Below, one piece after another: positions 15,813-24,393 of a DNA stretch of 64,000 bases. Source of the DNA: CAZNOG01 sp964574635. GTDB taxonomy: Bacteria; Bacteroidota; Bacteroidia; Flavobacteriales_D; Cryomorphaceae. Where the stretch lies: assembly GCA_964574635.1 (NCBI GenBank), contig CAZNOG010000004.1:124001-188000 (forward strand), in the 5' to 3' direction. The stretch's first letter is position 1. Every line of letters starts with the position of its first letter. Position numbers and translations under genes: made by a program. Below the pieces are notes generated by a model. The model was not told the DNA's origin. It searched no databases and saw only the letters and a list, made by a program, of their open reading frames with translations.

Positions 15813-16166
15813 GAAATTTTAATAGCTACTATGCCTACGTTGAAAAAGCCCTCGGTGGTGCGGCTCCCGTTGTGCTCGAGCAAGTTTTGACCGTACCTCA
15901 AATCCATCCCGCGTCCCTACAAGTAGCCGGCCGTAGTGTAACCAAGTCTTCCTCCCCCCTATCCCATTTTTCAGTACTTTGTGCCGTGGATCTTCGCCCA
16001 AAAGACCAAGGAATACGATCCAAGACGGAAATCGAAGATTTCCTTCCGTCCGTCAACAAACCGAAGATCATATTTTCGCTTCAAAACCGTTTTGAGAATA
16101 CCAACCAACTTGGCCTTTGAGGAATTCGACAAATCAAAACTCAATCAATATCTTACCTGACTTCCC
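15813..16166. other. Compositional junction between AT-rich island and GC-rich chromosome
   Basis: There is no supported gene. Frames on both strands (for example 15872-16120) lack motifs and are treated as chance. Base composition changes from AT-rich to GC-rich across this stretch, and gene orientation changes from uniformly minus to mixed. No tRNA, attachment-site repeat or integrase was seen at the border. Confidence 0.5.
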
Positions 16167-16946
16167 GTGGGTGCAATCGACCACTTGAAAAAACCTTTCT
16201 TGCCGCTGATCACGTCGGTGGGCAAGGCACTGGAAAAAAGTTCCTTTCACGAGGAACCCATCTTCATTGGCGGGTGCGGAAGATCGGGAACCACCTTGCT
16301 GCTCTCCATGCTTTCGGCCCACCCCGACATCTTCGCCGTGCCCAGGGAACTCGGTCTCTTCAACCACACCCACCGCGACGAGCAAGGCGATTTGGTCGTT
16401 GACCGCATCGATCGACTTTACCGCACCTTTCTGCTCAATCGAATCCCACGCGAAGCCACGCGGTGGTGTGAAAAATCCCCGTCCAATATTCATCACTTCG
16501 ATGAAATCGACGAGTACTGCGAGGGAAAGTTCAAATTCATCGAAGTGCTGCGCGACGGAAGGGATGTCGTGCTGTCACAGCATCCCACGGCGCCGGAAAG
16601 GTATTGGGTCGACCCCGCCAGATGGGTGCGAGACGTGTCGGCCGGCATGGAGCACCGCGACGATCCCCGGGTACTCACCATACGGTACGAGGATCTGATC
16701 CGCCGGTACGACGTCACCATGAGTGAAATCTGCCGATTCCTCGGTATTTCACCGACGAAAGAGTTGCGCAATTGGCACGAATACACCACGGTAAGAAGAA
16801 ACAGCGCCTATTTTACCAAAGTGGCGAGGTCGCACGCAAATTCCATAGAAAAGTGGAAGCGGACCAAAGACACGGAGCGGATTCGGGAATTCATGTCGCA
16901 CCCCCGGGCCAAGGCGCTGTTGTCCGCCAACGGCTACCCGGTATAA
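16167..16946 (+). CDS. PAPS-dependent sulfotransferase family protein
   Basis: This 259-residue enzyme of the P-loop sulfotransferase family transfers sulfate from PAPS to a hydroxyl or amine acceptor. The 5'-phosphosulfate loop is GGCGRSGTTLLL (about 35-46), and the 3'-phosphate-binding stretch is VLRDGRDVVLSQ (about 127-138). The conserved LTIRYEDLIR follows. The GTG start is used because a TGA precedes it directly. There are no membrane segments. The acceptor is unknown; bacterial relatives modify lipids, glycans or nodulation-type factors. It converges with the hydrolase gene 12 bases downstream. Confidence 0.82.
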   Translation: MGAIDHLKKPFLPLITSVGKALEKSSFHEEPIFIGGCGRSGTTLLLSMLSAHPDIFAVPRELGLFNHTHRDEQGDLVVDRIDRLYRTFLLNRIPREATRWCEKSPSNIHHFDEIDEYCEGKFKFIEVLRDGRDVVLSQHPTAPERYWVDPARWVRDVSAGMEHRDDPRVLTIRYEDLIRRYDVTMSEICRFLGISPTKELRNWHEYTTVRRNSAYFTKVARSHANSIEKWKRTKDTERIREFMSHPRAKALLSANGYPV

Positions 16947-16958
16947 CGTCCTTCCTTC

Positions 16959-17828
16959 TTACGCCCGACCAGAAACAACGCGACCGGTATCCGCGTCGTC
17001 ACGGAAAATTCGGGGATAGTACCGATCGAAAAAGTCGGTGAGTCCCAGCCGAAATACCGGGAATCCGTTCAAATTGGAATGCCGGCCCCCGGGCACGCTC
17101 ACCATGACGGTTTCCGTGTGTTCCTTCGCGATGCGGTACAACCGGAACGCCAATCGATAAGACACGATTTTGTCTTTGGTTCCGTGCGCGATCAGCACCG
17201 GGCATTTCACGTTCCGAATCTCCATGTCGTTGCGGAAGGTGTACCGCATGAATCGGGCGGCGGGGATGAACGGTGCGTGCCGGTGCGCCACGTTGATCAA
17301 GTTGTCGTACGGAGTTTCGAGAATCAGGGCACGCGCCCTCACGCGGGCGGCCAACCACACGGAAACCCCCGACCCGAGAGAGCGGCCGTAGATGCAAATG
17401 CGCTCCTCCGCAAATCGCTCCGCGGTTTCTTTGTACCACATCAGAGCGTCGGAGTACAGAATTTCCTCCGATCGCTTCCCCTTCGACTTTCCGAAACCTC
17501 GGTAGTCCGGCGCGATGACGTCGAAACCGAAGGAAGTGAATTCTTCGGCGATGGGCGCCCACCGGGAAAGGTCGCCGGTGTTGCCATGGAAATACAATAT
17601 GCACCCCCTTGGCCGGTCTATCCGGATATGGACGCCGTGCAATTCGCCGCCTTCCACGCCCTGCAGAAAAATCTCTTCGTGGTTGGAAGCCAAGGTAGAC
17701 AAGCCGTTGCGCCGCTTGCGCCAATACGGAACGAAAATGAATTTCTCCTGAAACAGAATATAAAACATGCACACGACGAAGTATATCGCGCATGAGAAAG
17801 CAAGGATGATCAAAATCGTTTTTGCCAT
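16959..17828 (-). CDS. Membrane-anchored alpha/beta hydrolase, ABHD13-like
   Basis: This serine hydrolase has an N-terminal membrane anchor (TILIILAFSCAIYFVVCMFYIL). The catalytic domain has YFHGNTGDLSRW (oxyanion loop) and the nucleophile elbow YGRSLGSGVS. A candidate Asp sits in HGTKDKIVS and a His in GGRHSNLNG, the order seen in ABHD13/YfhR-type peptidase-like hydrolases. The start MAKTILI (17826-17828) is preferred over the upstream ATG at 17861 because the latter's 11 residues would precede the anchor without purpose. It is divergent from the thioredoxin-like gene 50 bases away. The substrate is unknown. Confidence 0.82.
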   Translation of the reverse strand: MAKTILIILAFSCAIYFVVCMFYILFQEKFIFVPYWRKRRNGLSTLASNHEEIFLQGVEGGELHGVHIRIDRPRGCILYFHGNTGDLSRWAPIAEEFTSFGFDVIAPDYRGFGKSKGKRSEEILYSDALMWYKETAERFAEERICIYGRSLGSGVSVWLAARVRARALILETPYDNLINVAHRHAPFIPAARFMRYTFRNDMEIRNVKCPVLIAHGTKDKIVSYRLAFRLYRIAKEHTETVMVSVPGGRHSNLNGFPVFRLGLTDFFDRYYPRIFRDDADTGRVVSGRA

Positions 17829-17878
17829 ATCTGAAATTTCATCCGAACTATGCACCGCCAAGTCATTTACGGCTGATT

Positions 17879-18535
17879 ATGGAACGGAAAATCGATGCGC
17901 TTGACATTCGCGCTACCGCACTGCAAAAGTCGTTTGATTACGCGACATTCCTAAGAATGTTGGACCACCTCGTTCGCAATGGCGAAACCAGTGGTGAAAA
18001 TCAAAGCGACGAACTCGTAAAATATACGAAACTGAACGCCTCCCGCGTAAAAAGGTTGACCCGAACGGCCATCCCCTCTCCATCCACCGTGGCTCTGGTG
18101 AAATCCCTGCCCTTCGATATGGAATGGGTGGTGATCGCCGAGGCGTGGTGCGGCGACGTGGCCCAAAATCTTCCCTTCATTAATAACTTGGCCGAAGCCT
18201 GCCCAAACGTGCGCCTCCGCATGGTTTTCCGGGACGAGAATCCGCAATACATGGATCAATTCCTCACCAACGGAGCGCGGAGCATCCCCAAATGGGTGAT
18301 CTACCGAAAAGATACCGACGAAATACTCGGTGTGTGGGGGCCCCAACCGGCCGTACTGCGAAAAATGGTTCTGGACATGAGGGGCGGGACGAATCCCCCT
18401 TCCAAGGAGTCTATCGCCGAGGAAGTCCACCGATGGTATCACAACGACCGAAATTCGGAACTCGAAAAGGAAATCGTGGAGATGTTCGGTAAGATCGCCG
18501 AAGAACACGGCGCGGAGGACGAATTGACCCGGTGA
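17879..18535 (+). CDS. Thioredoxin-fold protein with a single active-site cysteine
   Basis: This 218-residue protein has a long helical N-terminus and a thioredoxin-like domain. The usual CxxC is replaced by CGDV in VIAEAWCGDVAQNLP, keeping one cysteine. The downstream cis-proline loop appears in GARSIPKWVIY. This pattern is typical of the bacterial thioredoxin_9 family (AWCGD), annotated as thioredoxin family protein without known partner. There is no signal peptide, so it is likely cytosolic. The start ATG at 17879 (MERKIDALD) is chosen because it agrees with the family and leaves room for the divergent promoter. Confidence 0.8.
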   Translation: MERKIDALDIRATALQKSFDYATFLRMLDHLVRNGETSGENQSDELVKYTKLNASRVKRLTRTAIPSPSTVALVKSLPFDMEWVVIAEAWCGDVAQNLPFINNLAEACPNVRLRMVFRDENPQYMDQFLTNGARSIPKWVIYRKDTDEILGVWGPQPAVLRKMVLDMRGGTNPPSKESIAEEVHRWYHNDRNSELEKEIVEMFGKIAEEHGAEDELTR

Positions 18536-18648
18536 AACCCGAATTCCGCAGGAAACCAGCCGGGTACAAACAAAAAAAGCAACCCATCACCGGACAGGTC
18601 GAGAGGCAGTGACCGATTCGGATGATGATTGCCGATTCAAAGGTAATA

Positions 18649-19323
18649 CTAATTTCCGGATTCGGAAACGGGCTTGTCCGATCCTACGTCGACGTACGTA
18701 TCCAGGAATTCCCGGACGCAGCCTTTTCCGCCCGGCAAACCGAGCACGATATCGGCGGCCATTTTCGCGGCGTAAACGGCATCTGAAGGAACGGCTCCGA
18801 TTCCGACTTTCTGCAGAACCGGCACGTCGTTTACGTCGTCGCCCACAAAAGCCACTTGCTCGTAAGCCAGGCCCAGCCCATAAAGCAGGGTTTCCAGTAC
18901 CTGTATTTTGGGTTCACCTCCCACGAACACGTGTTTGATGCCGAGGGTTTCGGCGCGCAGCCGAATGGCTTCGGCTTGAGAGGAAGCGGAGATGATGGCG
19001 AATTCGATGCCTTGTTTTCTCGCCCGATTGATGGCGAAACCATCCTTGACGTTGAATACTTTGGTGTGGCTCCCGTCGGCGTGGTAGTGCATGCCCCCAT
19101 CGGTGAGCACGCCGTCCACGTCGAGCACGACCAATTTTATGTCGGTAGACCGCAGCGCTTTTTCGCGCTTTTCGAGGTCCACCGTGTTGAGTATTTCAAA
19201 AGGATAGGACAACTCCGAAACGATATCCCACACTTCCGTGGGATCGAGTTTGACAAATTCCTCTCCGAAAAGGGGCGGCGCGCCCCTTTTTCGGAGGAGG
19301 AAATTGATGTTGTCGAAGAGCAT
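18649..19323 (-). CDS. HAD-family phosphatase, KdsC-like, with N-terminal extension
   Basis: The HAD core matches 3-deoxy-manno-octulosonate-8-phosphate phosphatase (KdsC), which acts in KDO and LPS synthesis. The catalytic motif is VVLDVDGVLTDGGM, motif II is IISASS, and motif IV is FVGDDVNDVPVL. Family members are about 170 residues. Here about 60 extra residues precede the core (MLFDNINFLLRKRGAPP...). It follows the FKBP gene by four bases, so both are probably in one operon. The KDO role is inferred from the subfamily signature DVDGVLTDG; NeuA-type or other sugar phosphatases are possible. Confidence 0.82.
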   Translation of the reverse strand: MLFDNINFLLRKRGAPPLFGEEFVKLDPTEVWDIVSELSYPFEILNTVDLEKREKALRSTDIKLVVLDVDGVLTDGGMHYHADGSHTKVFNVKDGFAINRARKQGIEFAIISASSQAEAIRLRAETLGIKHVFVGGEPKIQVLETLLYGLGLAYEQVAFVGDDVNDVPVLQKVGIGAVPSDAVYAAKMAADIVLGLPGGKGCVREFLDTYVDVGSDKPVSESGN

Positions 19324-19327
19324 GATT

Positions 19328-20035
19328 TTACTCTTGGGGCAAGATGTCCAGCAGTTCGATTTGGAAAATCAGCACTTCGTTGGGGCCGATCACGGGGGGT
19401 GAACCTCGCTCACCGTAGGCGAGAGCCGGAGGAATGATGACCCTCCATTTGCTGCCGACGCTCATCATCTGCACCGTTTCGGTCCAGCCCGGAATCACGC
19501 GGTTCAGGGGAAATTCCGCCGGTTGTCCGCGCTCGTAGCTGCTGTCGAATACTTCACCGTCGGTGGTGGTGCCTTCATAATGCACGCGCACCACGTCGGT
19601 TTCACTCGGCTTTTCGCCGGTACCTTCGGTCAGGACCTCGTAATAAATCCCGCTGTCGGTGCTCTGCAAATCGGCGTCGTCGGCCAGTGAAGCCATGTAC
19701 TCCTCCGATTTCTTCTTTCCTTCCGCGGCGGCTTGCATCTGTTTTTCCTGCATGAATTGGCGCACGATCCGGTCGCCGTCTTGCATGGTGATGCGCAGTT
19801 CGCCATCTTCTTCGATGCCGTCGGCTACGCCGGCCATTACCGCGTCGAGGTTGATGTCGCCTATCTCGGATTGTTTGATGTTCTCACCCAAGCTGGCGCC
19901 GAAGATGTAGGAAATGCTGTCTATTTTGGATTGCAGCGAAACCTCTCCCGAGCCGGTGGATTTTTTCTGCGCACAGCCACCGGAACCGAAGGCGACCAAT
20001 ACGGCGATTAACAGACTTAATCTTCTGAATTTCAT
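19328..20035 (-). CDS. FKBP-type peptidyl-prolyl isomerase lipoprotein
   Basis: This 235-residue envelope foldase has a lipoprotein signal (LLIAVLVAFGSGGCAQKK). The helical N-terminal dimerisation domain of FkpA/Mip type spans about 35-110 and includes SYIFGASLGENIKQ. The FKBP domain spans about 130-232, with VRVHYEGTTTDGEVFDSSY, WTETVQMMSVGSKWRVIIPP and ALAYGERGSPPVIGPNEVL. It is the first gene of a two-gene unit with the KdsC-like phosphatase. It should act as a periplasmic prolyl isomerase and chaperone. Confidence 0.9.
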   Translation of the reverse strand: MKFRRLSLLIAVLVAFGSGGCAQKKSTGSGEVSLQSKIDSISYIFGASLGENIKQSEIGDINLDAVMAGVADGIEEDGELRITMQDGDRIVRQFMQEKQMQAAAEGKKKSEEYMASLADDADLQSTDSGIYYEVLTEGTGEKPSETDVVRVHYEGTTTDGEVFDSSYERGQPAEFPLNRVIPGWTETVQMMSVGSKWRVIIPPALAYGERGSPPVIGPNEVLIFQIELLDILPQE

Positions 20036-20071
20036 TTGTTTGTTGTTTGGTTTTTGTTTGTGTTCAGGTAT

Positions 20072-20857
20072 TTATGTTGATTTTCGGGTGTATACCCATT
20101 TGTTCTTGGACAAATCCGACAAGCGGTCGTTCCAAGTATAGCCCTCCGCTTGAAATGCGCGGAGATCTTCTTTGGTTTCGGGTCGGTGAGTGACGACGAA
20201 ATTCGCCATCAAACCACGGGCTTTTTTCGCAAAGTAGGAAATCGTTTTGTAGTCTCCCCCCTTTTCTTCCATGAAAACCGGCGCCACGAAAGGCAGGTCG
20301 ATCGCCTTCCGGTTTACCACGTCGCCGTACTCCCGGGAAGAGAGGTCGAGCACGAAATCGGATGCGGTTTGGTCCACCGCCTCGCGGATGTGTTCAGTGA
20401 CTTTTTTTTGCCAGTAGGCGTAAAGATTCTTTTTGGCGGGTGTGATTTTCCACGAGGTACCCATCTCCAACCGGTAAGGCATGATGCCGTCGGTGGGTCG
20501 CAACGCGCCGTACAATCCCGACAAAATGCGGGTGTGGAGGGCGGCGAATGCGACGTCCCCTTCGGAAAACGACGGCGTGTTTAAACCGACGTACACGTCG
20601 CCGGCGAAAACGTAGGCGGCGGGCAGCGCTTTCGGACCTTCGAAAACGGGCTCCCAACGCGAGAATCGCTCGGCGTTGAGTTGCGCCAAATTTTCGCTGA
20701 TGTTCATCATGTTCCGCAGGGAGCGGGGCGATTTTCCTTTGAGCTTTTTGACCAGGTACTCCGCTTCGGCGAGAAATGCGGGTTCGGTGTTTTCCACGAA
20801 AGCCGGAATCTCCGGGTCGAGGTGCATCTTTTTGGCCGGTGACAATAGGATCATCAT
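20072..20857 (-). CDS. yaaA: YaaA family protein (UPF0246), peroxide stress
   Basis: This protein is homologous to E. coli YaaA, a DNA-binding protein that limits free iron during peroxide stress. Family marks are the N-terminal MILLSPAKKMH, the central LYGALRPTDGIMPYRLEMG and the C-terminal KKARGLMANFVV. The length is about 261 residues, as expected. The start at 20857 (MMILLSPAKK) or the next codon is chosen by alignment; a longer frame upstream is not family-like. A TATCTTTG -7 element lies 57 bases upstream on the same strand. Confidence 0.9.
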   Translation of the reverse strand: MMILLSPAKKMHLDPEIPAFVENTEPAFLAEAEYLVKKLKGKSPRSLRNMMNISENLAQLNAERFSRWEPVFEGPKALPAAYVFAGDVYVGLNTPSFSEGDVAFAALHTRILSGLYGALRPTDGIMPYRLEMGTSWKITPAKKNLYAYWQKKVTEHIREAVDQTASDFVLDLSSREYGDVVNRKAIDLPFVAPVFMEEKGGDYKTISYFAKKARGLMANFVVTHRPETKEDLRAFQAEGYTWNDRLSDLSKNKWVYTRKST

Positions 20858-20913
20858 CGGATGGAAGAAAATAATGTGGATGCGGAACCGCTCATGGGAA
20901 CTTTTGAAGGCTG

Positions 20914-20943
20914 CAAAGATAGTAGTCCGGAAATTCGGGACAA
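20914..20943 (-). promoter_or_regulatory. Promoter of yaaA
   Basis: On the minus strand TTG at 20941-20943 and TATCTTTG at 20914-20921 are separated by 19 bases, the Bacteroidota -33/-7 pattern. Confidence 0.6.
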
Positions 20944-21001
20944 TCATACCAGTGAATATCGTGCATTGAGCAAAAGAAGTCACGTTGCGTGAGGGCGGAC
21001 T

Positions 21002-21112
21002 GCGGCATCCCCGGCGTGGGTCGGGCGGATGCGTCGTGGGCCGGGCAGGGCGACCTTGGAAGCCCCTGCCCGGCCCTTACGACGACACCGCTCGCCCATG
21101 CCGGGATACAGC
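21002..21112. repeat. Long imperfect inverted repeat (hairpin), ~50-bp arms
   Basis: The left arm 21002-21050 and right arm 21063-21111 are nearly complementary over about 49 bases, with a 12-base loop. The inner arms GGGCCGGGCAGGG and CCCTGCCCGGCCC pair without mismatch. It lies in the 430-base gap between divergent yaaA and the helicase gene, so it is not a simple terminator. It may be a MITE or REP-like element, or a structured leader. The rest of the gap shows nothing else apart from the yaaA promoter. Confidence 0.7.
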
Positions 21113-21286
21113 AGGTAGACCGACCCGTACGAGGGTGGGAAGGCCTTTGCGCGCGTCCTCGGATGGGGCACGTCCCGAAAAATGCACCCATACCGACGCA
21201 GCCGAGGCGAGAATCGGAAAAGTTTAAATGAATTACACGGCTTATTTGTCTTAACTTGGCGGACTTTAAACGCAAAATACGACTGA

Positions 21287-22546
21287 GTGAATTTCACCGA
21301 ATTTGGATTAAACGAACAACTTATAGCGGGCCTCGACGCCATGGGTTTTGAAAAGGCCACGCCGATTCAGGAGCAGGCGCTGCCCATCATCATGAACAAA
21401 AAAGACCTGATTGCGTGCGCGCAAACGGGCACGGGAAAAACGGCGGCTTTCATCCTTCCCGTCATCAACGACCTCATGTCGAAGCCCTACACGGGAAATT
21501 CCATCCGCGCCCTGGTGGTGGTGCCCACGAGGGAACTTGCGCTACAGATAGACCAAGCCGTGGAAGGCCTATCGTATTTCACCGATATTTCGTCGTTTGC
21601 CGTGTATGGAGGCGGCGACGGCGCGGGTTTCGACCAGCAGAAAAAGGCGTTGACTTCGGGCACCGACATCATCATCGCCACGCCCGGAAAACTGATTTCC
21701 CACCTGAATATGGGCTACGTGAAAGTGGATGGATTGACGCACTTCATCTTGGACGAAGCCGACCGCATGCTCGATATGGGGTTCGTGGACGACATCATGC
21801 GCATCGCGTCCTTTCTTCCGGAAAAGCGGCAGAACCTCATGTTTTCGGCCACCATGCCGCCCAAAATCCGCGAGTTGGCCAAAAATCTCCTCCAATCGCC
21901 CGAAGAAATCAGCCTGTCGATTTCCAAGCCTGCGGCGGGCGTCATGCAGGTGGCCTATCTGGTGCACGAAAACGACAAACCGAAACTGATCAAACGCCTG
22001 CTCGACAAAGAACAGCTCACGGGTGTGATCGTGTTCTCGCGCACCAAGCGAAACGTAAAGCAAATCGCCCGGGCGCTGAAGGGCACCAAAGTGTCGGTGG
22101 CCGAAATGCACAGCGATTTGACGCAAGACGAACGAGAAGAGGTCATGCGGGCGTTCAAAGCCAAGCGGATACAAGTGCTGGTCGCCACGGATATCGTCTC
22201 GAGAGGTATTGACATTCAGGAACTTCAACTCGTGATCAACTACGACGTTCCCGACGAGGCCGAAGATTACGTGCACCGCGTGGGCAGAACGGCGCGCGCC
22301 GACAAAACCGGCATGGCGGTGACCTTCATCACGCCTTTGGAACAGCGCAAATTCGCGCGCATCGAAGAGCTGATCGACACCAACGTGCTGAAGCAGCCGG
22401 TGCCGCCTGAAGTGGGCGAAAGTTTCACGTACGACCCCCGGGCGAAATCCGGCGGTTCGCGCGACGGCAAGGGAAAACCGCACTTCAAAGGCCGGCGCAA
22501 AGGCAAAGGCCGCCCCCACCGTTCGGGCAAACCCAGAGGTGGTTGA
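21287..22546 (+). CDS. rhlE: DEAD-box RNA helicase, RhlE type
   Basis: This ATP-dependent RNA helicase has 419 residues and a full motif set. It has the Q motif (GFEKATPIQEQALP), Walker A AQTGTGKT, Ia PTRELALQ, GG, Ib TPGKL, DEAD in ILDEADRMLDMGF, SAT in MFSATMPP, IV VFSRT, V ATDIVSRGIDI and VI HRVGRTAR. The last 45 residues are basic and glycine-rich (KGKPHFKGRRKGKGRPH), as in RhlE-type proteins that bind rRNA or structured RNA. The GTG start (MNFTEFGLNEQ) agrees with the family. It is likely involved in ribosome assembly or RNA decay in the cytoplasm. Confidence 0.93.
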   Translation: MNFTEFGLNEQLIAGLDAMGFEKATPIQEQALPIIMNKKDLIACAQTGTGKTAAFILPVINDLMSKPYTGNSIRALVVVPTRELALQIDQAVEGLSYFTDISSFAVYGGGDGAGFDQQKKALTSGTDIIIATPGKLISHLNMGYVKVDGLTHFILDEADRMLDMGFVDDIMRIASFLPEKRQNLMFSATMPPKIRELAKNLLQSPEEISLSISKPAAGVMQVAYLVHENDKPKLIKRLLDKEQLTGVIVFSRTKRNVKQIARALKGTKVSVAEMHSDLTQDEREEVMRAFKAKRIQVLVATDIVSRGIDIQELQLVINYDVPDEAEDYVHRVGRTARADKTGMAVTFITPLEQRKFARIEELIDTNVLKQPVPPEVGESFTYDPRAKSGGSRDGKGKPHFKGRRKGKGRPHRSGKPRGG

Positions 22547-22562
22547 CATACGAAAAGCGTAC

Positions 22563-22585
22563 GGTTTTGGGTTTTTGTGGGTGTG
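22563..22585 (+). repeat. Dispersed GGGTTTTTGTGGGTG repeat, copy b
   Basis: The core GGGTTTTTGTGGGTG, preceded by GGTTTT, starts 16 bases after the helicase stop codon and ends about 100 bases before msrB. Confidence 0.65.
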
Positions 22586-22684
22586 TCTTTCGGGGCACCA
22601 TCCCGGCAAGGATTGCACCTGCCTAAGCCGGGCCGTTCAACAAAGGTCGACGCGCCTTGTTTTCAACATAAAATCGAATATACC

Positions 22685-23110
22685 ATGAAACGAGATAAAG
22701 AAACCACTACACGAGACCAAGCGGTCACCGATAAGGATTGGCGAAACAAACTTTCCGAAGAGGAATACCGCGTCCTCCGGGAAAAAGGAACCGAACTCCC
22801 CTTTTCGGGATTGTACAACACCCATTTCGAAGACGGCGTGTACAAATGCAAAGGATGTGGAAACGTGCTGTTCAAATCGGAAAATAAATTTCATTCCAAC
22901 TGCGGATGGCCGAGTTTTGACGCCGGCATATCGGAGGGCGCCATCGAGGAAAGGGAGGATTTGAGCCACGGGATGGTGCGCACGGAAATCGTGTGCAGCA
23001 ATTGCGGCGGCCACTTGGGACACGTCTTCGACGACGGCCCCACAGAGACGGGCCTGCGGTACTGCGTGAATTCGGTGGCCTTGGATTTCGAGAGGAAAGG
23101 GGGAAACTGA
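22685..23110 (+). CDS. msrB: Peptide-methionine (R)-S-oxide reductase
   Basis: MsrB reduces methionine-R-sulfoxide in proteins. This copy is 141 residues. The zinc-binding pairs are Cys55/Cys58 (CKGC) and Cys104/Cys107 (CSNC), and the catalytic residue is Cys127 in GLRYCVNS. The signature GGHLGHVFDDGP is intact. The start is the ATG 22685 (MKRDKETTT); the ORF extends upstream through the repeat but that part is not family-like. There is no signal peptide, so it is cytoplasmic. It works with thioredoxin in oxidative-damage repair. Confidence 0.95.
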   Translation: MKRDKETTTRDQAVTDKDWRNKLSEEEYRVLREKGTELPFSGLYNTHFEDGVYKCKGCGNVLFKSENKFHSNCGWPSFDAGISEGAIEEREDLSHGMVRTEIVCSNCGGHLGHVFDDGPTETGLRYCVNSVALDFERKGGN

Positions 23111-23120
23111 CCCCACTCGC

Positions 23121-23696
23121 CTACCCGCCCCGAATCAACCTCGGGATGAACATGGGCACCCTCCGGCGATAATCGCCGTACTCCTCGCCGAACCGCTCCG
23201 CCAACCGCACTTCTTCGGCGATGGCCGCCCTGAGGATGGCGAACGCCGTGATGAGGGCGAACACGAAGTTTTTTCCCGCCGGTGCCCACAGCACGAAAGC
23301 CGCGAGGATGCAAAGCACCCCGAGGTACATGGGGTGCCTCACCACACCGTACCACCCCGTGGTGAGCAACCGCGCGGGGTGGGACTCCACGATCCAATAT
23401 GTGATGGGAAAATGCCGCAGTGAGCCCATGACGGCCACCGTACCGGCAATCGCGAGGATCAGCGACAGGGACTTGGTCCACCACGTTGGGTCGAACACCG
23501 ATTCCGACGGCAGGAAGGAGTGCAGGTAAAACAGCAACAGGAAATTGACGCAGGCGAATACCGTGTACGCCGATCGGTAGTACACGAACATCGGACCCAG
23601 GATTTTCCTCAGGAATTCCTTGGTTTTTTCGCTGCCCATAAAGCCGTGCAGCCCGTAATAGAGCATCCACAGAAATCCGATGTAAAGTTCGTTCAT
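23121..23696 (-). CDS. Isoprenylcysteine methyltransferase-like/NnrU-like membrane protein
   Basis: This 191-residue protein has four or five membrane helices. The C-terminal signature GVVRHPMYLG, followed by EEVRLAERFGEEYGDYRRRVP, is shared by the isoprenylcysteine carboxyl methyltransferase (ICMT), phospholipid methyltransferase and NnrU families and forms the SAM pocket. It is probably an integral membrane methyltransferase of small thiols or lipids; MddA-type methanethiol methyltransferases have the same pattern. The substrate cannot be told from sequence. It is convergent with msrB, 10 bases apart. Confidence 0.75.
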   Translation of the reverse strand: MNELYIGFLWMLYYGLHGFMGSEKTKEFLRKILGPMFVYYRSAYTVFACVNFLLLFYLHSFLPSESVFDPTWWTKSLSLILAIAGTVAVMGSLRHFPITYWIVESHPARLLTTGWYGVVRHPMYLGVLCILAAFVLWAPAGKNFVFALITAFAILRAAIAEEVRLAERFGEEYGDYRRRVPMFIPRLIRGG

Positions 23697-23820
23697 GCGG
23701 ATTCAACGCGTTTGTAGACCCTCATGGCATTCGTTAGATTTGTGGCCGTTCGGGCCTTTCGCCACCGTTTCCGTAATGCGGATCGGTCGCGAGGTAAAGG
23801 TAAACTTTTATATTCCCACC

Positions 23821-24393
23821 ATGTTGAAATCCCTGTCCACACTGATTTTTTTGACCCTTTTGTCTTCCGCCACCGCTTTTTCCCAAGGCGTCGAAGAGGA
23901 ACTCGACCTCATGCTCGAATGGATGACAGGTGAGTTTCGAGCCTCCGGGAAATCCGGCGGGGACATCACCTGGCGAGCGACTGAGATTTGGGAGGGAAAA
24001 CCCAACGGGAAGTGGATTTACGTCGAGTTGGACGCCGGGGAAGCTCAAGACGGCCTTTCCGGCGGCATGATTTACTTCATCACTTCCCTGAGCGAGGGCG
24101 AACTCACCGCCGACGCGTACGACCTCGGCGACGATGTGGATTTGGACGGGGCGTGGCAAGACCCATCGCGTTTCGACGGCATGACGGTGTTCGACTTGAA
24201 GCACCGAAGCGGATGCACCTTGTTCGTGTCTTACGACGGATTCCAATTCGACGGCCGCACCAACCGCGATTCCTGTCCCGCCGGCGAGGGAAAGGAAGGC
24301 TACAAAGTAGTGAGCTTAAACCTCACGCCGGGAGCCGTCAAATACGGTGACGATTCCCTCGCCGATACGCATTGGACTTTCGAAAGGAAGTAG
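23821..24393 (+). CDS. Exported CpcT/CpeT-like protein
   Basis: This 190-residue protein has a signal peptide (LSTLIFLTLLSSATAFSQ) and a domain resembling the CpcT/CpeT family of cyanobacterial chromophore lyases. It shares an early LDLMLEWMTGEF, then GKWIYVELD, a GAWQDPSRFDG segment, the SGCTLFVSYDGFQFDGRT stretch and a final DTHWTFERK. Cyanobacterial members attach bilins to phycobiliproteins, but related secreted proteins occur in organisms without phycobilisomes, where the role is not known. The start ATG at 23821 is chosen because it opens the signal peptide. The assignment is from recalled family motifs. Confidence 0.7.
   Translation: MLKSLSTLIFLTLLSSATAFSQGVEEELDLMLEWMTGEFRASGKSGGDITWRATEIWEGKPNGKWIYVELDAGEAQDGLSGGMIYFITSLSEGELTADAYDLGDDVDLDGAWQDPSRFDGMTVFDLKHRSGCTLFVSYDGFQFDGRTNRDSCPAGEGKEGYKVVSLNLTPGAVKYGDDSLADTHWTFERK

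Noticed and set aside
15872..16120. An 82-codon ORF at the composition boundary
   Set aside because: No motif or plausible homology; overlaps frames on the other strand equally well.
20985..21231. Overlapping ORFs across the long hairpin
   Set aside because: They translate a structured repeat in several frames and have no protein-like character.
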